Origin: Chrysomallon squamiferum
Taxonomy: Eukaryota; Mollusca; Gastropoda; Neomphalida; Peltospiridae
NCBI GenBank assembly: GCA_012295275.1
Contig: CM022677.1
Location: 5,025,597-5,089,596, forward strand
DNA: 64,000 nt
Reading direction: 5' to 3'
Shown piece by piece: positions 62,520-64,000 of the stretch. The notes beneath the pieces are model-generated. The model saw only the letters and a program-made list of their open reading frames with translations, had not been told where the DNA came from and did no database searches. Every line of letters starts with the position of its first letter. Position 1 is the stretch's first letter. The translations under genes were made by a program, and so were the position numbers.

Positions 62520-63358
62520 CTGAAACAACTTCACTAGCCAACATCAGTTATTGCATTCTCAAAAAAATACAAAAATAATAATAATAAAAATAATAAACTG
62601 TTATAAATAAATAACTAATGTTTCTGTTATTATTAAAATTTAAATTGTACTGGTACCACTTACTGGATTATTCAGACATAAAGGGGTGCGTGATATCTTT
62701 GGTATATTTTGTATAATCATTATAAAGATAATGATGATAATGGTATTAATTTAATTAATTAAAAAAACAATAGCAAATAAATTATTATTATTATGGTATT
62801 TTACAATCAGTAAAGAGTTGTTACTATAAAATTTATTTCACTTTCTCTAAGAAAGAAAAATAAGATAAAAATCTCACAACTTTGAATTGTGCAGTCTGCA
62901 GTTTCTATACAGCTGATTCATCCTTCTCCATGATGTAAATTTCCTTTCTAGACATCAGCTGAATAATATAGCAATTACCTGTATAAAAGATTTATCATTA
63001 ATTGGTAAACAAAGATTTTAGCAATTCCAAAATGAACATGACACTTTTTTTGTTTTTGTTTATCAATCTACATTTGTCTGATAAATGCATTTTTGTCTGT
63101 TTATTATCATTCATGCAATATGTCTCTCTCACACATAATCACACACATACGAATGCATGCTCACACACAAACACACACACACGCACGCACGCACACACAC
63201 AAACACACATATAAACTAATTAAAACCCTGTTGAGAGGTTTCTGAAAACATTCTAACACAGGCCTGACACATTACTTGACACCAGACTGTTCACATTATC
63301 AATAGTCTCTTGTATCCCTTCTTACCAGCATCAGCTTGTTTTCACAAAACCGCAGACT
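62520..63358. other. AT-rich stretch with CA repeats, no gene seen
   Basis: CA-rich tract at 63128-63205, otherwise AT-rich simple sequence. Confidence 0.6.
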
Positions 63359-63532
63359 TCAGTGGTGCTCTGACCTTTTCTTCTTGTTCCTGTCCATGCT
63401 GAATGTAGTATCCCAGCAGCACTTGCACTCTACAGAGTGATTCTGGTCAGTGATTGTGTAGCTTGATGAGAAATTTATAATGTCAACCGGGTACATTATC
63501 AGTAGATACAGATGTAAATAGTTTTGGATGTC
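63359..63532 (-). other. Open minus-strand frame, unrecognised
   Basis: 57 codons from 63532 to TGA at 63361-63359 without a required ATG. It contains YPVDIINFSSSYTITDQNHS, then VECKCCWDTTFSMDRNKKKR. The frame stays open 18 codons past the TGA. The second plus-phase also reads VQVLLGYYIQHGQEQEEK, so frame choice is uncertain. Could be a terminal exon or an element relic. Confidence 0.3.
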
Positions 63533-63651
63533 TTAGTATTAGTCACATTATCTGCATAAGGCACCTACTTCAAAAAATAATCATTTTAGTAGTGTTTTGT
63601 GCATGGAGATTGTACAGTGTATTAGTATCGTTTGTGATTATGGTTATAAAC

Positions 63652-63653
63652 TA

Positions 63654-63716
<63 letters not shown>
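63652..63716. repeat. (GT)n microsatellite
   Basis: About 30 GT units with one TTT interruption. The remaining bases to 64000 are AT-rich with nothing recognised. Confidence 0.95.
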
Positions 63717-64000
63717 TAAATGTTATTATAACAAATAATTTTATTAATATTTTACAGTGTCTGTATATGAAATAAATTGGTCATATTTTTCTTAAATATT
63801 TATTCATCATTACTTGTTTTTAATGTTAACTTTAAGCTATACAGGTATTTAGTTTAAATAATATGAAAGCATTTAGGGCCCCACCGATTATAAACTTTAA
63901 TATGGTTAAAAAAAGTATTTAATGGATAGAGGAAGTCAGCAATTTAACATAAATCTTTAAAAAAAATAAATCGTAAATTAGCTGACAGAAAACAACCTGC

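Overview
This is AT-rich animal nuclear DNA with very few intact genes. It is dense in microsatellites, minisatellites and decayed transposons, and has two 200-base assembly gaps. A damaged innexin gene near the left end points to a protostome. The mix of elements (integrase elements resembling vertebrate KRBA2, piggyBac, DIRS-like, zinc-knuckle LINEs, Ty3/Gypsy) and a TIR domain of the invertebrate immune type fit a lophotrochozoan, most likely a mollusc. The phylum is an inference.

Left part (1-16 kb): a short inverted-repeat transposon, an innexin pseudogene (+), a degenerate minisatellite, a Gypsy fragment, two exons of a CAMSAP/Patronin CKK domain (-) with a frameshift, a tRNA-like SINE, a Mutator-like fragment beside gap 1, a second copy of the short transposon, and a small four-exon gene at 14079-15340 (+, about 80 residues). 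The small gene is the best intact gene in the window, and I do not recognise its product.

Middle (16-25.7 kb): several minisatellites and two well-formed exons on the minus strand (20673-20793 and 25100-25253). A LINE with zinc-knuckle ORF1, APE-type endonuclease and an internally deleted reverse transcriptase lies between them, so it may sit in an intron of that unknown gene.

Right part (25.7-61.3 kb): two tandem copies of a unit of about 17.6 kb (25735-43312 and 43736-61338), with gap 2 at the junction. Each copy holds a promoter/first-exon module, a 66-bp repeat, a short plus-strand exon, a two-exon TIR-domain segment (-), a DIRS-like fragment, an integrase-element remnant and a piggyBac remnant. 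The copies have decayed differently: the TIR exon and the plus-strand exon are open in copy 1 but broken in copy 2, while a terminal exon near 55.7 kb is complete only in copy 2. Copy 2 is followed by a LINE reverse-transcriptase fragment, a long GA microsatellite and one or two candidate minus-strand exons.

I found no tRNA or rRNA gene, no CRISPR array and no new defence operon. The observations most worth following are the asymmetric tandem duplication with its TIR exons, the triplicated promoter/first exon, the small unrecognised gene, and an 86-bp exon duplication that could have created a GT-AG intron in the innexin.
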